A stretch of 64,000 nucleotides of DNA from Halosegnis rubeus (GTDB taxonomy: Archaea; Halobacteriota; Halobacteria; Halobacteriales; Haloarculaceae), in contig NZ_QJOW01000001.1 of NCBI RefSeq assembly GCF_009184545.1, positions 372,001-436,000 of the forward strand, in the 5' to 3' direction. Positions 42,504 to 51,564 of this stretch are shown here, one piece after another. Positions within the stretch are counted from its first letter, which is position 1. Every line of letters begins with the position of its first letter. The notes below the pieces were generated by a model, which saw nothing but the letters and a program-made list of their open reading frames with translations, did no database searches and had not been told where the DNA came from. Position numbers and translations under genes: made by a program.

Positions 42504-43286
42504 TTAGCGCGCCGAGCCGACGCGGTCGGCCGGGGTCAACGCAGTCTCCTCACGCGCCGCCAGCCACTCCGACAGTTCAACCAGCTGTTCGGTCGCCGCC
42601 TCGAACAGCTGTTCGCCCTTCTCGGCGGTCGCGTCCGTCTGGTCGCCGAAGACGCCGTTCTCGCTGTTGTCTCGCGCGTCGAAGTAGGTCGCCGCGCCGT
42701 TTTGTGACGTTCCCGATGCGTTCCATATGTCGCGGGTCCCGCCGTCGCGCGCCTCGGCCAGTCGGTCCTCGTGGACGCGGTCGGTGAGATGCTGGAGCAT
42801 CGCCGTCTCCTTCGGGCCGCCGTGGGGACCGTTGTGCTCGAACAGCTCGTCCACGAGCCCGGGAATCGACTCGTCCCACATCCACTCCAGCGCGTAACAG
42901 GTGCCGTCGGCGTGGAGGTCCTTCGCCACCTCCCGGAGCGCGTCGACGTTCCCGCCGTGGGCGTTCACGTAGACGACGCGGTCGATGCCGTGGTAGGTGA
43001 GGTTCTCCGTCAGCTCGCGCACGTACGTCCGGAAGGCGTCGGGACTCACCCACATCGTCCCGGGAAACTGCCGGTGGTGTCTGGAGACGCCGACGTTGAC
43101 CGTCGGGGTACACAGATAGCCGGTGCGGGCGGCCGCCTCGCGCGCGAGCGACTCCGCGATGACGTGGTCGGTCGATTCGGGGAGATGTGGGCCGTGCTGT
43201 TCTGTCGAGCCGAGCGGTATCAGCGCCAGCGACTCCTGTCGGAAGTAGCGCTGGAGGTCCGGCCACGCCTCGTCTGCGAGATACAT
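42504..43286 (-). CDS. Creatininase-family metal hydrolase (possibly ArfB)
   Basis: A 260-residue enzyme. Metal ligands are likely in PLGSTEQHGPHLPESTDH (Glu29, His31, Asp40) and VNAHGGN (His110). Archaeal members include the FAPy deformylase ArfB, the second step from GTP to riboflavin and F420, and the PGTMWVSPDAF region fits that group, but other creatininase relatives cannot be excluded. The start at 43286 is preferred over 43313; GCTATTTGAC about 26-34 bases upstream supports it. Confidence 0.82.
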   Translation of the reverse strand: MYLADEAWPDLQRYFRQESLALIPLGSTEQHGPHLPESTDHVIAESLAREAAARTGYLCTPTVNVGVSRHHRQFPGTMWVSPDAFRTYVRELTENLTYHGIDRVVYVNAHGGNVDALREVAKDLHADGTCYALEWMWDESIPGLVDELFEHNGPHGGPKETAMLQHLTDRVHEDRLAEARDGGTRDIWNASGTSQNGAATYFDARDNSENGVFGDQTDATAEKGEQLFEAATEQLVELSEWLAAREETALTPADRVGSAR

Positions 43287-43369
43287 ACTTGACTCCAGCG
43301 GGGCGGGCGTCAAATAGCTACGCCCGGTCTCGACCCCACCCTTTTGTGACCGCCCGACGACGCTCCGGC

Positions 43370-44395
43370 ATGCACGAGAGATTCACCGACATCCGTGAGC
43401 GCGACTGGGACACCGACGCCGACGGCGAGGTTCGACTCGCGGTCGTCGGCTGTGGCGGCTTCGCTCGAGGTGTCGTCCTTCCGAGTGTCGAGGACTGCGA
43501 GTATCTGACGCCGACGGTCGGCGTGAGCGGCAGCGAGTCGAACCGCGAGGCCGCCGCGGAGTACGGGCTCGAAACGACGGACTACGACGGCTACGCCGAC
43601 GGCGACCTGGCCGACAGCTACGACGCCGTCTACGTCGCCACGCCGAACCGACTCCACCTCCCGCATATCGAGACGGCCACAGCCCAGGGGAAGGCGGTCA
43701 TCTCGGAGAAACCGCTCGACGCGACGAGCGAGCGCGCCGAGCAGGCAGTCGAGACCTGCGAGCAGGCGGGCGTCCCGCTGATGACCGCCTACCGGATGCA
43801 GACGGACCCGCTGTTCCGGCGACTTCGCGAGTTCCTCGACGACGGCGGCATCGGCGACGTGACGCGGTTCGGCGGTGATTTCACCTTCCCCGTGCTCGCC
43901 GGTTCGCGGGGTCCAGAGCAGTGGCGACTCGACCAGGAACTCGCTGGCGGCGGGGCCCTCGTCGACGTGGGCGTCTACCTCCTCAACACGACGCGGTTCC
44001 TGCTCGGTGAGGAACCCGAATCAGTGTCGGGACACACCCGGACGAGCGGCCCGTTCAGCGACGTGGACGAACACGTCGACTTCCGGGTTGTCTTCCCTGA
44101 CGCGGTCGGGAACTTCAGCGCCTCCTTTTCGGGCCACCCGACCGCTGATTACACCGTCTACGGCACCGAGGGAACCGTCCGCGTGTACGACGCCTTCCAG
44201 CCGAACCGCGGCCGACGGCTCGTCGTCGAGACGGGCGACAAACGCTACGAAATCGAGGGTGCAGGCGGCGGTGAACTCCGCGAGGAGTTCGACTACTTTG
44301 CACATGCCGTGCTCACCGGACGGGACATCGAGCCGGACGGAAGAGACGGACTGGCGGACGTGCGGCTACTGGAGCAAGTGTACGAGTCGGCGTGA
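43370..44395 (+). CDS. Gfo/Idh/MocA oxidoreductase, xylose dehydrogenase-like
   Basis: A 341-residue NAD(P)-dependent sugar dehydrogenase. The Rossmann motif GCGGFARG is at 27-34, EKP with Lys114 follows, and GGGALVDVGVYLLNTTRFLLG forms the substrate domain helix with the catalytic Asp and Tyr region. Sequence style resembles the haloarchaeal Gfo6 group with D-xylose 1-dehydrogenase (NADP+); the sugar is inference. CCTTTTGTGAC about 24-31 bases upstream is a TATA box. Confidence 0.83.
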   Translation: MHERFTDIRERDWDTDADGEVRLAVVGCGGFARGVVLPSVEDCEYLTPTVGVSGSESNREAAAEYGLETTDYDGYADGDLADSYDAVYVATPNRLHLPHIETATAQGKAVISEKPLDATSERAEQAVETCEQAGVPLMTAYRMQTDPLFRRLREFLDDGGIGDVTRFGGDFTFPVLAGSRGPEQWRLDQELAGGGALVDVGVYLLNTTRFLLGEEPESVSGHTRTSGPFSDVDEHVDFRVVFPDAVGNFSASFSGHPTADYTVYGTEGTVRVYDAFQPNRGRRLVVETGDKRYEIEGAGGGELREEFDYFAHAVLTGRDIEPDGRDGLADVRLLEQVYESA

Positions 44396-44475
44396 ACGGG
44401 AGGGGGAGGCGGGATACGACGGGTGCCGAGCAGACCCGCCGTGTGGGCGCGGATGCGGCGATTTGGTTGCCGTTG

Positions 44476-44508
44476 GCGACGAGAAAAGCGTCGCGTCTGG
44501 CAGTTTTA
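44476..44508 (+). terminator. Terminator between convergent genes
   Basis: The stem GCGACG (44476-44481)/CGTCGC (44489-44494) with a 7-base loop is followed by a TTTT run at 44504-44507. It lies in the 150-base gap after the sugar dehydrogenase, where no gene is visible. Confidence 0.5.
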
Positions 44509-44547
44509 TCTACTGTGTTCTCACTGATAAAGCCTCGTATTCACGTC

Positions 44548-45342
44548 TCACCGGCGGCGGTCGCGCCACGCGGGAAACTCCTCGCGGGTCGCGGCTACGG
44601 TGTCGGGGTCGACGGTCGTATGGACGAGCGTCGGGTCGTCGTCGGAGGCGGCGAGCGTCGTCCCCCACGGGTCATAGACGGCAGACCGACCCAGTAGCTC
44701 GGCCTCCTCGAACTGCCCGCTCCCGTTTGCCGTTGCGACGTACAGTTGATTCTCGACGGCCCGGGCGCGCGGCAGCAACTGCCAGTGTTCGACGCGGGGA
44801 TACGGCCACGCGCTCGGGACGCAGACGAGCGTCGCACCCAACTCCGCGAGCTCGCGGTACAGTTCGGGAAAGCGGAGGTCATAGCAGGTGCTCATCCCGA
44901 CCGTGTGGTCCTCGAACTCCGCGACCGACAGCTCGTCGCCGGGCGTGAGTAGCTCCGTCTCCGCGGACTCGTAGCCGAACAGGTGGTGTTTCCGGTAGAC
45001 GGCGAGTCGCTCGCCGTCGCGGTCGAACAGGACGGAGGTGTTCGCAAACTCGCCTTGGGGGGCGTCCTCGCTTGCAGTCAGGTCCTCGACGATAGAGCCG
45101 GCGAGTACCCCGACCCCGCAGTCGCGTGCCGTCTCTCGAATGGTGGTGAGGGTCTCGCCGTCGAGGGGTTCGGCCGCCCGCGCGTAGGAGTCGAACGCGA
45201 AGTAGCCGACGTTGAAAATCTCCGGCAAGACGACGAGGTCGCTCCCCTCGCTCGCGGCGCGCTCGATGGCGGCCACGGCGCGTTCGGTGTTGCCGACCAC
45301 GTCGGCGTTCTCGATGTGGAGTTGGGCGCAGGTAACTCTCAT
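44548..45342 (-). CDS. Carbon-nitrogen hydrolase (nitrilase superfamily)
   Basis: A 264-residue amidase with the Glu-Lys-Cys triad: Glu41 in LVVLPEIF, Lys118 in VYRKHHLFG, and Cys153 in STCYDLRFPELYR. This pattern fits omega-amidase (Nit2-like) and related enzymes that release ammonia from small amides. It overlaps the SRPBCC gene by 4 bases, its upstream operon partner. The natural amide is unknown. Confidence 0.9.
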   Translation of the reverse strand: MRVTCAQLHIENADVVGNTERAVAAIERAASEGSDLVVLPEIFNVGYFAFDSYARAAEPLDGETLTTIRETARDCGVGVLAGSIVEDLTASEDAPQGEFANTSVLFDRDGERLAVYRKHHLFGYESAETELLTPGDELSVAEFEDHTVGMSTCYDLRFPELYRELAELGATLVCVPSAWPYPRVEHWQLLPRARAVENQLYVATANGSGQFEEAELLGRSAVYDPWGTTLAASDDDPTLVHTTVDPDTVAATREEFPAWRDRRR

Positions 45343-45761
45343 TCCTGAATGCTGTCTCGAATCGCTCGCTCGATGTTGTCGAGTTCATCGGTGAAGTTCT
45401 TCTTGAAGAAGCGCTCAACGCCGGGCACCTTCCCGTCGACGACGAATCGGTTGTGGAGCCGACAGCCCGTCTCGGTCTCTTCGATTTCGTGTTCGCCCTG
45501 GACGCGCATCACGCGTGACTCGCCGATGAACCTGACGTACTCGTTCTCGCGACGCTCCACGTCTTCGGTCTCGACGGCGATGGTGCGGCGGATGAGCGGA
45601 ATCGGGAGCTTCAGGTGCCATGTCGCGGTCCGTTCGCCGGTGGACTCGTACTCGTCCACGACGCTTATAGGCTCGGCGCGCCACTCCGGGTCTGCGATGA
45701 ACCCCCAAATGGTGGCCGGCGGTGCGTCGAACTCGAAGCTCTCCTCGACACGAACGGTCAT
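45339..45761 (-). CDS. SRPBCC (START-like) family protein
   Basis: A 140-residue protein with the helix-grip fold: VRVEESFEFDAPPATIWGFIADPEW at the start and a long C-terminal helix (VERFFKKNFTDELDNIERAIRDSIQ). Such proteins bind hydrophobic ligands in a deep pocket. The ATG at 45761 is preferred over a GTG 4 codons upstream, with GTTTTTCAG about 22-30 bases before it. Co-transcribed with the nitrilase gene. Confidence 0.82.
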   Translation of the reverse strand: MTVRVEESFEFDAPPATIWGFIADPEWRAEPISVVDEYESTGERTATWHLKLPIPLIRRTIAVETEDVERRENEYVRFIGESRVMRVQGEHEIEETETGCRLHNRFVVDGKVPGVERFFKKNFTDELDNIERAIRDSIQE

Positions 45762-45795
45762 GCCACCACTCAACGCGGTAGGCTGAAAAACGTCG

Positions 45796-46035
45796 CTACT
45801 CCGGTGTCACTCGCCACGTGGTCGACCGGGCGCGTCCCCACTTCTCGATGTCCACGTCCTCGGAGCGTTCAGCGAGTCGGGGAAGCCGGGCACCGACCTG
45901 TTTTGCGGTCAGTCCGATGGCGTCCGCGACGTGTTTCGCGCGGAAGTAGCGCTCACCGTCTGCGGCGCGCTCGCGGAGATACGAGAGGATGCGCTCGTTC
46001 TCGTCCACCGATTCGTCCTCGCTCGTCCCTGACAT
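45796..46035 (-). CDS. Small winged-helix protein (DUF7123-like)
   Basis: A 79-residue protein. After an acidic start, ILSYLRERAADGERYFRAKHVADAIGLTAKQVGARLPRLAE reads as a helix-turn-helix with recognition helix, and IEKWGRARSTTWRVTPE as the wing. GTTAAGGC about 22-29 bases upstream fits a TATA box. It may be a DNA-binding regulator; no target is known. Confidence 0.72.
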   Translation of the reverse strand: MSGTSEDESVDENERILSYLRERAADGERYFRAKHVADAIGLTAKQVGARLPRLAERSEDVDIEKWGRARSTTWRVTPE

Positions 46036-46079
46036 ACCGGCCTATACGGTACGCAGCCTTAACATATCGTCGCTCTCGG

Positions 46080-46268
46080 CTACTCGTACAACTGGAGCGC
46101 GGCAATCGAAAGTGCGCCACCGAGCATCGCAGCGGCAAAGCCCCACCCCGAGAGGGCGAGCTGGTCGTTCATCGAGGCGACGAGCATCACGGCCGCGCCG
46201 ACGAGTGCGACGATGACGAACAGGAGGCTGAAGCCGAGCCGACGGTCCGAGGCGTCTGCGGTATCCAT
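46080..46268 (-). CDS. Small two-helix membrane protein
   Basis: A 62-residue protein starting MDTADASDRRLGFSLLFVIVALVGAAVMLVAS with a second helix at about 41-58. GATTAAGT about 22-28 bases upstream supports the ATG at 46268 rather than one 3 codons earlier. Family not recognised with certainty. Confidence 0.65.
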   Translation of the reverse strand: MDTADASDRRLGFSLLFVIVALVGAAVMLVASMNDQLALSGWGFAAAMLGGALSIAALQLYE

Positions 46269-46353
46269 ACCACACAATACGAGGTGGGTGACTTAATCCC
46301 GACGTTCGCGGCGGGACGAAGCGTTTTGTGTTCCACCGGCGTCCGTCACGGGT

Positions 46354-47466
46354 ATGGACCCGAAGACGCTGCTTCTCGGGAGCAAGCTGAAGGTCGTGGT
46401 GACGGCCCTCGCGCTCGTGGCCGGAAGCGTCGGCGGCGCGTTCGCCCTCGGTGTCATCGGCGTGCCCAGCGTCGGCACCGTCGACAACAGCTTCGGTCCC
46501 GTCGACGACGAGACGACCGTCATCGACACCGACCTCGTCGTGGTGAACCCGAATCCAATCGGTCTCAGACTCGGCGACAGCCGCATCGACTACACCGTCC
46601 GGATGAACGACGTGCCGATGGCGAGCGGCAACAAATCCGGCCTCCAAATCGGGTCGGGCAACACGACCCTCGCCTTCTCGACTCGGATGGACAACAGCCA
46701 GATTCCGCCCTAGTGGGCGAGCCACGTCCGGAACAACGAGACGACCGTCGTCACCATCGACGCGAACGTCTCCGCCTCACTGTTGGGCCAGCGCTCGACA
46801 CAGATTACACAGGAGCGTGAGATTCAGACCGACCTCATCGGGCAGTTCAACTCCGACGAGACGCGGCCCGTCTCCGGACCTGCAAATCCCGTTATCGAGA
46901 ATCCCCTCCTCTACGTGAACGCTACCCGTGCCGAGTGGGGCACCGTTACGGACGCCGAGACGCCGATTGCCATGGAGTCCGACGCGTACAACCCACAGAT
47001 ACAGCCGTACACGATCACCAGCGTCGGCTACAACGTCACCATGAACGGGATTCCGGTCGGTGACGGCGTCACCGAGCGTCCGTACGTCATCGAGGGCGAG
47101 ACGACGGAGACCATCGCGACGACGCCGACAATCGACAACAGTCGCCTCGACGACTGGTGGGTGTCGCACCTCGAAAACGAGCAGGTGACCGACCTCCGCA
47201 TCGACTTCTACGCCCGCGTCGAACTCCCAACGGGGAACACGATTCGCGTCCCGCTCGATGAACTGACGTACGAACGCACGATAGAGACGGACATCTTCGG
47301 AACGAAAGAGTCCACGAACGAGACGACTACGGGCGAGGGAACACCGACGCCAACTCCGACGAACGGAGGCAATTCGACCCCAACGCCGACCGATTCGTCG
47401 GGTGACACCGACACGCCGACGCCGACCCCGACTGCCACATCGACCGACGACGGCGGACTGCTCTGA
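46354..47466 (+). pseudogene. LEA14/WHy-like protein gene with in-frame amber codon
   Basis: One frame of 371 codons is interrupted only by TAG at 46711-46713 (codon 120). Before it: an N-terminal membrane anchor and the first LEA14-like domain, ending QIPP. After it, in the same frame: WASHVRNNE and a second domain with DDWWVSHLENEQ, then a Thr/Pro-rich tail. The paralogue at 7843-9681 reads PEWWVTHINNGE at this place, so TAG stands exactly where TGG (Trp) is expected. One G-to-A change explains it. AGCGTTTTGTG about 27-35 bases upstream is a TATA candidate. It is either a fresh pseudogene, a read-through case or a sequencing error. Confidence 0.85.
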
Positions 47467-48501
47467 TCACGTAATCGTGACGTACTCGGAGTTGGTGTCG
47501 AGCGCGAGGTTCGTCGCGATTTCCGCGTTTCTGACCGCGTACTGTGCGGTCTGCTGGAGCGCGACCAGCACCTCACGCACCTGCAGGAGCTTGTCGTTGT
47601 CCATCTCCGGGAGAGAGGTCAGAATCTCAGTCTGGCTGTCCTCCACGTCGCGAAACAGCTTCTTCGTCTGCAAGGCGAGGTCGTAGTCGCGCTCGACGAC
47701 GGACCGGACGCCGAGTTCGGTCATCTCGTTGACCGTGTCCGTGAACTCACGGATCTCACGCAGCGTCGCGTCGTCCACGTCGAGGGTGTTCTCGCCGGCG
47801 TCGATGACGATTTCGGCGATGTCCTCGGCGTTGTCGGCGGTGAGCTCGAGGTTCTTCGCGACGGTCCGGTAGCCGATGAGCGGGAAGCCGGAATCGAGTC
47901 CAACGGCGCGTGCGAGGTTCGGGTTCTGGTAGGCCGTGAAGATGAGCCGGAGCAGCAGCACGAAAATCTTGTTCGCCTGCCGCTCACGGTTGAGTGCGCG
48001 CTGTGCCAGGTCCGGATTTCCGTGTGCGAGCGCCTTCACCGCCTCGTTTCGCATCGTCGAGCCGGTCGACTCCAGCCGTTCGAGCAGATTGTCGAGGGTG
48101 AAGTCCTCGGGATCGACGCTACAGCGGATGGCGATACGTTCCGGCGTCTCCTCGATGACGCCCAGTCCCATCAGCTGCGTCTCGGCGTTGTACACCGCGT
48201 TGATGACGCCCGAATTGAGGGTGCCGCCGTCCTTGACCTCGACCTGAATGACCCGGCGGCCGAGCACGTACTGTGCGAGAATCGCTCGCTCGATAGCGTC
48301 GGCCTCTAGTTCGTCGGCGTGGATGATCGCCTCCGACTCCTCCTGTTGGACCGACTCCGGGAGGACCGTCAGCGTCCCCTTCCCGCCTGTCCGGAGCGAG
48401 ACCTCATCACCCTTCTCGACGTTCTGTGCCTTCGCCCACTCCGCCGGCAGTGTCATCGCCAGCGTCGACGGGCCGAGCCGTTGCACCTTGCGTGTCTCCA
48501 T
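47467..48501 (-). CDS. PhoU-domain protein with AbrB-type DNA-binding N-terminus
   Basis: A 344-residue protein. Residues 1-50 (METRKVQRLGPSTLAMTLPAEWAKAQNVEKGDEVSL) form a swapped-hairpin AbrB domain. Residues 120-330 hold two PhoU-like three-helix bundles with acidic metal-binding stretches (TADNAEDIAEIVIDAG, LFRDVEDSQTEIL). Haloarchaeal proteins of this type regulate phosphate uptake. No pst genes lie nearby. CATTAAGG 26-33 bases upstream is a TATA candidate. Confidence 0.88.
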   Translation of the reverse strand: METRKVQRLGPSTLAMTLPAEWAKAQNVEKGDEVSLRTGGKGTLTVLPESVQQEESEAIIHADELEADAIERAILAQYVLGRRVIQVEVKDGGTLNSGVINAVYNAETQLMGLGVIEETPERIAIRCSVDPEDFTLDNLLERLESTGSTMRNEAVKALAHGNPDLAQRALNRERQANKIFVLLLRLIFTAYQNPNLARAVGLDSGFPLIGYRTVAKNLELTADNAEDIAEIVIDAGENTLDVDDATLREIREFTDTVNEMTELGVRSVVERDYDLALQTKKLFRDVEDSQTEILTSLPEMDNDKLLQVREVLVALQQTAQYAVRNAEIATNLALDTNSEYVTIT

Positions 48502-48569
48502 ATATTCTCTCCGGGTTCCAGTCGCCTTAATGTTGACTAATGGAGGTTATATACTACCCCTGCGTCGTC

Positions 48570-49640
48570 TCAGACCATCTTCACGAGCCGGTGTTCGTAG
48601 CGACCGACGCGGACCCGAGTCCAGCCGCGAAGCTCCTCGTCGAGATCGCTGTCGCCGGTATCGACCCGGAGCACGCCCGTCTCCTCCAGCTTCCGTTTCG
48701 AGGCGACGACCGTCGTCTCGGACCGACGAATGACCGCGGGGGATATCTGGAGGTTTCCGCGCCCGAAGACGAACCCCTGTCCGCCGATGGGGGAGACGAC
48801 GATACGATTCTCGTCGCCCAGCGCGGCCAGTATCTCGGATTCGGTGCCGTCGCGGACGAGCACTTCGCCGTCGCGCCACACGTCCACGCCCAGCGGCGAG
48901 CCGTCGAAGCCGAACTCGCGCTTGACGGCCGCAAGCGTCGACCCCGGGCCGAGGACGTAGGTCACGCCGGACTCGCCGCGGGCGTCCTGTGCAATCCCCT
49001 CGGCCACTCCCTCGACGGTGCCCCCGCCGATCTGTTTCGAGGACTGGAGGTCGTCGCCCACCGGGACGGTCGCGAGCGCCCGGAGTTCCGTCTCCACCTC
49101 GCCGCCGCGGTAGGCGTCCTCGTCGATGTCGTTCACCTCGCGCGTCTCCGTCCGGTCGAAGGTAGCGGCGAGCCGGGCGGCCGCACTGGGAGAGACGCCG
49201 AACACCGACGAGTACACCTTCACCCCGGCCGGAACGCCGAGCATCGGCACATCGATATCGACGCCGGCGAGCGTCTCCGCCACGTCCACCGCGGTGCCGT
49301 CGCCGCCGACGAAGAAGACGAGGTCGACACCTTCGGCGACGAACGCTTCGACGGCCGCGCGGGTGTCGGCGCTCGTCGTCTCGTCGCCCTCGGGCGCACC
49401 GACGACCGTCGGGTCGAAGCCGGTCTCGCGGGCCTCCGTCTCGCCCATCTGTCCGCCGTAGGTCACCAGTTCGATGTCGTCGTACTCCGCGAGTGTGGCG
49501 AGCGATTCGCGCGCGCGGTCCGGTGCACGCGGCTCCGCGCCGCGTTCGCGGGCCTCGGCGAGCTTGCCGTCCGTCCCCTTCAGCCCCACACGGCCGCCCA
49601 TGCCGGCGATTGGATTCACCACGAAGCCGATACGTCGCAT
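48570..49640 (-). CDS. ATP-NAD kinase-like protein (AcoX/COG3199 type)
   Basis: A 356-residue protein beginning MRRIGFVVNPIAGMGGRVGLKGTDG, the signature of the ATP-NAD/AcoX family, with GGDGTAVD at 112-119 as the diacylglycerol/NAD kinase nucleotide site. It probably phosphorylates NAD or a related compound with ATP or polyphosphate. GCTTTAGCC about 20-28 bases upstream is a TATA candidate. A haloarchaeal genome usually also has a second, standard NAD kinase. Confidence 0.85.
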   Translation of the reverse strand: MRRIGFVVNPIAGMGGRVGLKGTDGKLAEARERGAEPRAPDRARESLATLAEYDDIELVTYGGQMGETEARETGFDPTVVGAPEGDETTSADTRAAVEAFVAEGVDLVFFVGGDGTAVDVAETLAGVDIDVPMLGVPAGVKVYSSVFGVSPSAAARLAATFDRTETREVNDIDEDAYRGGEVETELRALATVPVGDDLQSSKQIGGGTVEGVAEGIAQDARGESGVTYVLGPGSTLAAVKREFGFDGSPLGVDVWRDGEVLVRDGTESEILAALGDENRIVVSPIGGQGFVFGRGNLQISPAVIRRSETTVVASKRKLEETGVLRVDTGDSDLDEELRGWTRVRVGRYEHRLVKMV

Positions 49641-49724
49641 ACCGGATACACTGGTGTCGGCGGCTAAAGCCCGCTGGTCACGGGCGACCAGAAAGTTTCT
49701 TATCGCCTCGCTTGAGGCACGGAT

Positions 49725-51539
49725 ATGCCCGACCGTTCGCTCTCCGACGGCCGCGTCGTCGTGGCCGTCCTCGCGCTCACGGCGCTCGCGCTCGTCGCCC
49801 GGTTTGCCCTCCTGGGTCACCGCATCATGCACTTCGACGAGGCGCGGGTCGCCTACTGGGTGTACAACTACGCCGAGACCGGCCAGTTCCACTACCGCTC
49901 GATCATCCACGGTCCCTTCATCCAGCACATCGACGCGGCGCTGTTCGGCCTGCTCGGATACTCCGATTTCACCGCCCGCCTCCCCGTCGCCGTCGTCAGC
50001 GGACTCCTTCCGCTGTGTGCGCTGTGGCTCCGCCACCGACTCACCGGCAGCGAGACCGTCGCGCTCGCCTTCTTCCTCGCAGCCAATCCCGTCCTCCTCT
50101 ACTACGGGCGATTCATGCGCTCGACGCTGCTGGTTGCCGGCTTCTGTCTGCTCGCGTTCGTCGCGTTCGTCCGGTGGTACGACGACTTCGGCGTCGAGTA
50201 TCTGTACCTCGGGTCGGTCGCGCTCGCGCTCGGCTTCGCCTCGAAGGAGAACGCCCTCGTCTACGTGCTCTGTTGGCTCGGTGCCGGCGCGCTCGTCGTC
50301 CACCACAAACTCGCCGCCCACCGCGGCCGCGACTCCGGGACCGCGTGGGTCGCCGACCGACTGTTCGGTCTCCGCTCGTGGCTCCAGCGGACGTGGGGGC
50401 CGCGTCTCGCCGGCCACGTCGGCCACCTCGTCGGCGCGACGCTCGCGTTCGTCGCCGTGATGGTCTTCTTCTTCGCTCCGCGTGAGGGCGTAACTGCGGC
50501 CAGCGACCTCGCGATTACGCCCGCGAATCCGAACTACGACGCCGTCGTCGAGCAGTGTCGCACGGCGGGACTCTACAGCAGCAGCCCGGGGACGACGCTC
50601 CGGTGCACGTGGCTCACCGTACAAGAGGGATTCGGCTCGTGGCTCTCGAAGAGCGGCGGCTCGGACCCTCGGTCGCTGGTCGCTGTCGGCGGCCAACTGG
50701 AACTGTCAATGCAGGTCGTCGTCGGGTACGCCGGGCCCTTGTTCGTGCTGGCGCTGGCGGGCTTTGCGCGCGAGCGCTACGGCAGCGGGCGGCCGCGACT
50801 GCTCGTGCTCGCGTGTCTCTACTGGGGGCTGGTCTCGATCCCCGGCTACGCAATTGGCACCGACATCAACAACGCGTGGATCGTCGTGAACGCGCTCGTT
50901 CCGCTCGCGATTCCGGCCGCCGTAGGTGTAGGCGTGTTCATCGACGCCGGGGTCGAAGCCCTCGACCGCGGTGACGACACCAGCCTCGCTATCGTCGGAG
51001 TCGTCATCCTTGTCCTGCTCGCGTCCGTCGGGACCGGGGTCGCGACCGGCGTCTACACCGGCGCGACCGAGCCGGACAACAGCCTCGTCCAGTTCGCACA
51101 GCCGAGCCAAGACATGCGTCCCGCCGTGAGCGCCGCGCTCGAATCGGCCGCCCAGACGGAGGAGACGGACCTGCTCGCGTACAGCGGCGGGAACAGCAAC
51201 TTCGTCGACGGGGCCGAGAGCGCACCGCGCGAGCCCGCCTGTCTCGGCTGGTTCAGCACGCTCCCGCTGGGGTGGTATCTCTCCGCCCACGACGTAGCGA
51301 CCAACTGCGCCAGCCAGCCCGGGGACCTCCCCGACGAGCTGCCGTCCGTGGTCGTCGTCCCTGGCGACTGCACGCTCGACCGGACGGTCGACTGCCGCGA
51401 GGACGACTCGGCGATGGTGCCTCCCGAAAGTATCGAGTCACGACTCGACGGGTACGAGCGCTACCCCTTCCTCCACCGGTCAACGGGGGGGAACGACTTC
51501 GACGGCATGATCGTCTACGTCGACAACCGTAACGCTTGA
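49725..51539 (+). CDS. Agl23-like membrane protein (TIGR03663/GT39-type)
   Basis: A 604-residue protein with about 11-13 membrane helices. The first loop has HRIMHFDEARVAYWVYNYAETGQFHYRSIIHGPF, where the Asp-Glu pair matches the catalytic acid of GT-C transferases. SKENALVY follows in a later loop. Proteins of this type were linked to flippase activity in haloarchaeal N-glycosylation (Agl23). TTTCTTATC about 25-30 bases upstream is a TATA box. It may help glycosylate the S-layer protein of this genome; that link is inference. Confidence 0.82.
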   Translation: MPDRSLSDGRVVVAVLALTALALVARFALLGHRIMHFDEARVAYWVYNYAETGQFHYRSIIHGPFIQHIDAALFGLLGYSDFTARLPVAVVSGLLPLCALWLRHRLTGSETVALAFFLAANPVLLYYGRFMRSTLLVAGFCLLAFVAFVRWYDDFGVEYLYLGSVALALGFASKENALVYVLCWLGAGALVVHHKLAAHRGRDSGTAWVADRLFGLRSWLQRTWGPRLAGHVGHLVGATLAFVAVMVFFFAPREGVTAASDLAITPANPNYDAVVEQCRTAGLYSSSPGTTLRCTWLTVQEGFGSWLSKSGGSDPRSLVAVGGQLELSMQVVVGYAGPLFVLALAGFARERYGSGRPRLLVLACLYWGLVSIPGYAIGTDINNAWIVVNALVPLAIPAAVGVGVFIDAGVEALDRGDDTSLAIVGVVILVLLASVGTGVATGVYTGATEPDNSLVQFAQPSQDMRPAVSAALESAAQTEETDLLAYSGGNSNFVDGAESAPREPACLGWFSTLPLGWYLSAHDVATNCASQPGDLPDELPSVVVVPGDCTLDRTVDCREDDSAMVPPESIESRLDGYERYPFLHRSTGGNDFDGMIVYVDNRNA

Positions 51540-51564
51540 GCGAGCGCCGTCGGTTGACTCGCGT

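Noticed and set aside
46711-46713. TAG as a pyrrolysine codon
   Set aside because: The expected residue is Trp by alignment with five related motifs, and pyrrolysine use is not known for ordinary haloarchaea. A point mutation or sequencing error is simpler.
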